Positions 10,694 to 11,045 of a DNA stretch of 11,045 nucleotides are shown here, piece after piece (positions within the stretch are counted from its first letter, which is position 1; each line of letters starts with the position of its first letter). The notes beneath the pieces were generated by a model. It did not search any database and was not told where the DNA came from. It worked only from the letters and a program-made list of their open reading frames with translations. The stretch is from Spirogloea muscicola (Eukaryota > Streptophyta > Zygnematophyceae > Spirogloeales > Spirogloeaceae). Where the stretch lies: the NCBI GenBank assembly GCA_009602725.1, contig WELB01000111.1:281671-292715 (forward strand), given 5' to 3'. A program made the translations under genes and the position numbers.

Positions 10694-11045
10694 CTGCAGG
10701 CCGCCGCACGGCGCGCTTGCAGCTGTCAGACCGACCTGAGCTTGGTTTGCTGCTTTGGTGGCAGTGCAGCAGGGAGCTCTCGTAGTGCCCAGGTAGGAGG
10801 AGGTGGGTAGGCGAGGAGGCGTTGAGGGGGTCAGGGCGAACGGGGAGGGGAGAGAGGGGAGGGGGTGGGGAGACGGTGGTGGGACAGGAGCAGGTGAGAG
10901 GGCGAGGAGGAGGGAGAAGAGAGAAGGGAAGGCTGGAGGGAGGAGGTGAGACAGAGGGTGAATAGCTGACAAGCAATGGCACGGGGGAGCGGGTTTTCTG
11001 GGAGGAGCATGGGAGGAGGTAAGTCAGGGGGGGCGGAAGTGGCGG
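10694..11045. other. Presumed 5' part of RBX1: intron sequence to the window edge
   Basis: The acceptor CCTGCAG (AG at 10695-10694) opens the first RBX1 exon seen here, and that exon needs an upstream exon ending in phase 1. I find no sequence encoding the conserved KKWNAVALW block in these 352 bases on the minus strand, so this is taken as intron continuing past the window. Open frames here are Ser/Pro/Leu-rich products of the low-complexity tract and are not annotated. Confidence 0.65.
10791..10960. repeat. Long purine-rich (G/A) low-complexity tract
   Basis: About 170 bases in which the plus strand is overwhelmingly G and A, with repeated GGAGG, GGGGAG and GAGGAG motifs and many G-runs of three to five. 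The RBX1 sense strand is therefore a C/T tract. A similar but shorter block sits at 10291-10360. The composition would favour triplex or G-quadruplex formation; no coding content is evident. Confidence 0.8.

Overview
The window looks like nuclear DNA of a eukaryote, most probably a green alga (Chlorophyta, perhaps a trebouxiophyte). The genes are intron-rich, with GT..AG introns of about 100-360 bases and mostly tgcag-type acceptors. The coding content is plant-like: a HAK/KUP potassium transporter, a plastid-type conserved membrane protein and the RING subunit RBX1. Both short satellite-like tracts resemble the plant/green-algal telomere unit TTTAGGG. No bacterial, viral or organellar features were seen. 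The species assignment is an inference.

Layout, left to right. Bases 1-781 hold no gene I can defend; they are the presumed upstream region of the transporter and contain a GCC trinucleotide run. Bases 782-5985 (+) hold a complete 18-exon HAK/KUP gene of about 805 codons, whose exon phases close throughout. Bases 5986-6628 are a short convergent intergenic region. Bases 6629-8906 (-) hold a six-exon gene for a conserved polytopic membrane protein of about 369 aa, probably plastid-targeted; its four 3' exons are solid and its first exon is tentative. Bases 8907-9721 are intergenic. Bases 9722-10693 (-) hold the last four exons of RBX1, including the whole RING-H2 domain; its 5' exon or exons lie beyond the right edge.

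The three genes have unrelated jobs: plasma- or endomembrane K+ uptake, an unassigned plastid membrane role, and cullin-RING ubiquitin ligation. Nothing suggests a functional cluster or a new defence or biosynthetic system. The most unusual structure is a pair of telomere-like tracts, in opposite orientation about 2 kb apart, each inside an intron of a minus-strand gene. The right third (from about 7,850 on) is visibly more GC-rich, has strand-biased purine/pyrimidine tracts and carries an 8-bp tandem repeat, unlike the transporter half.
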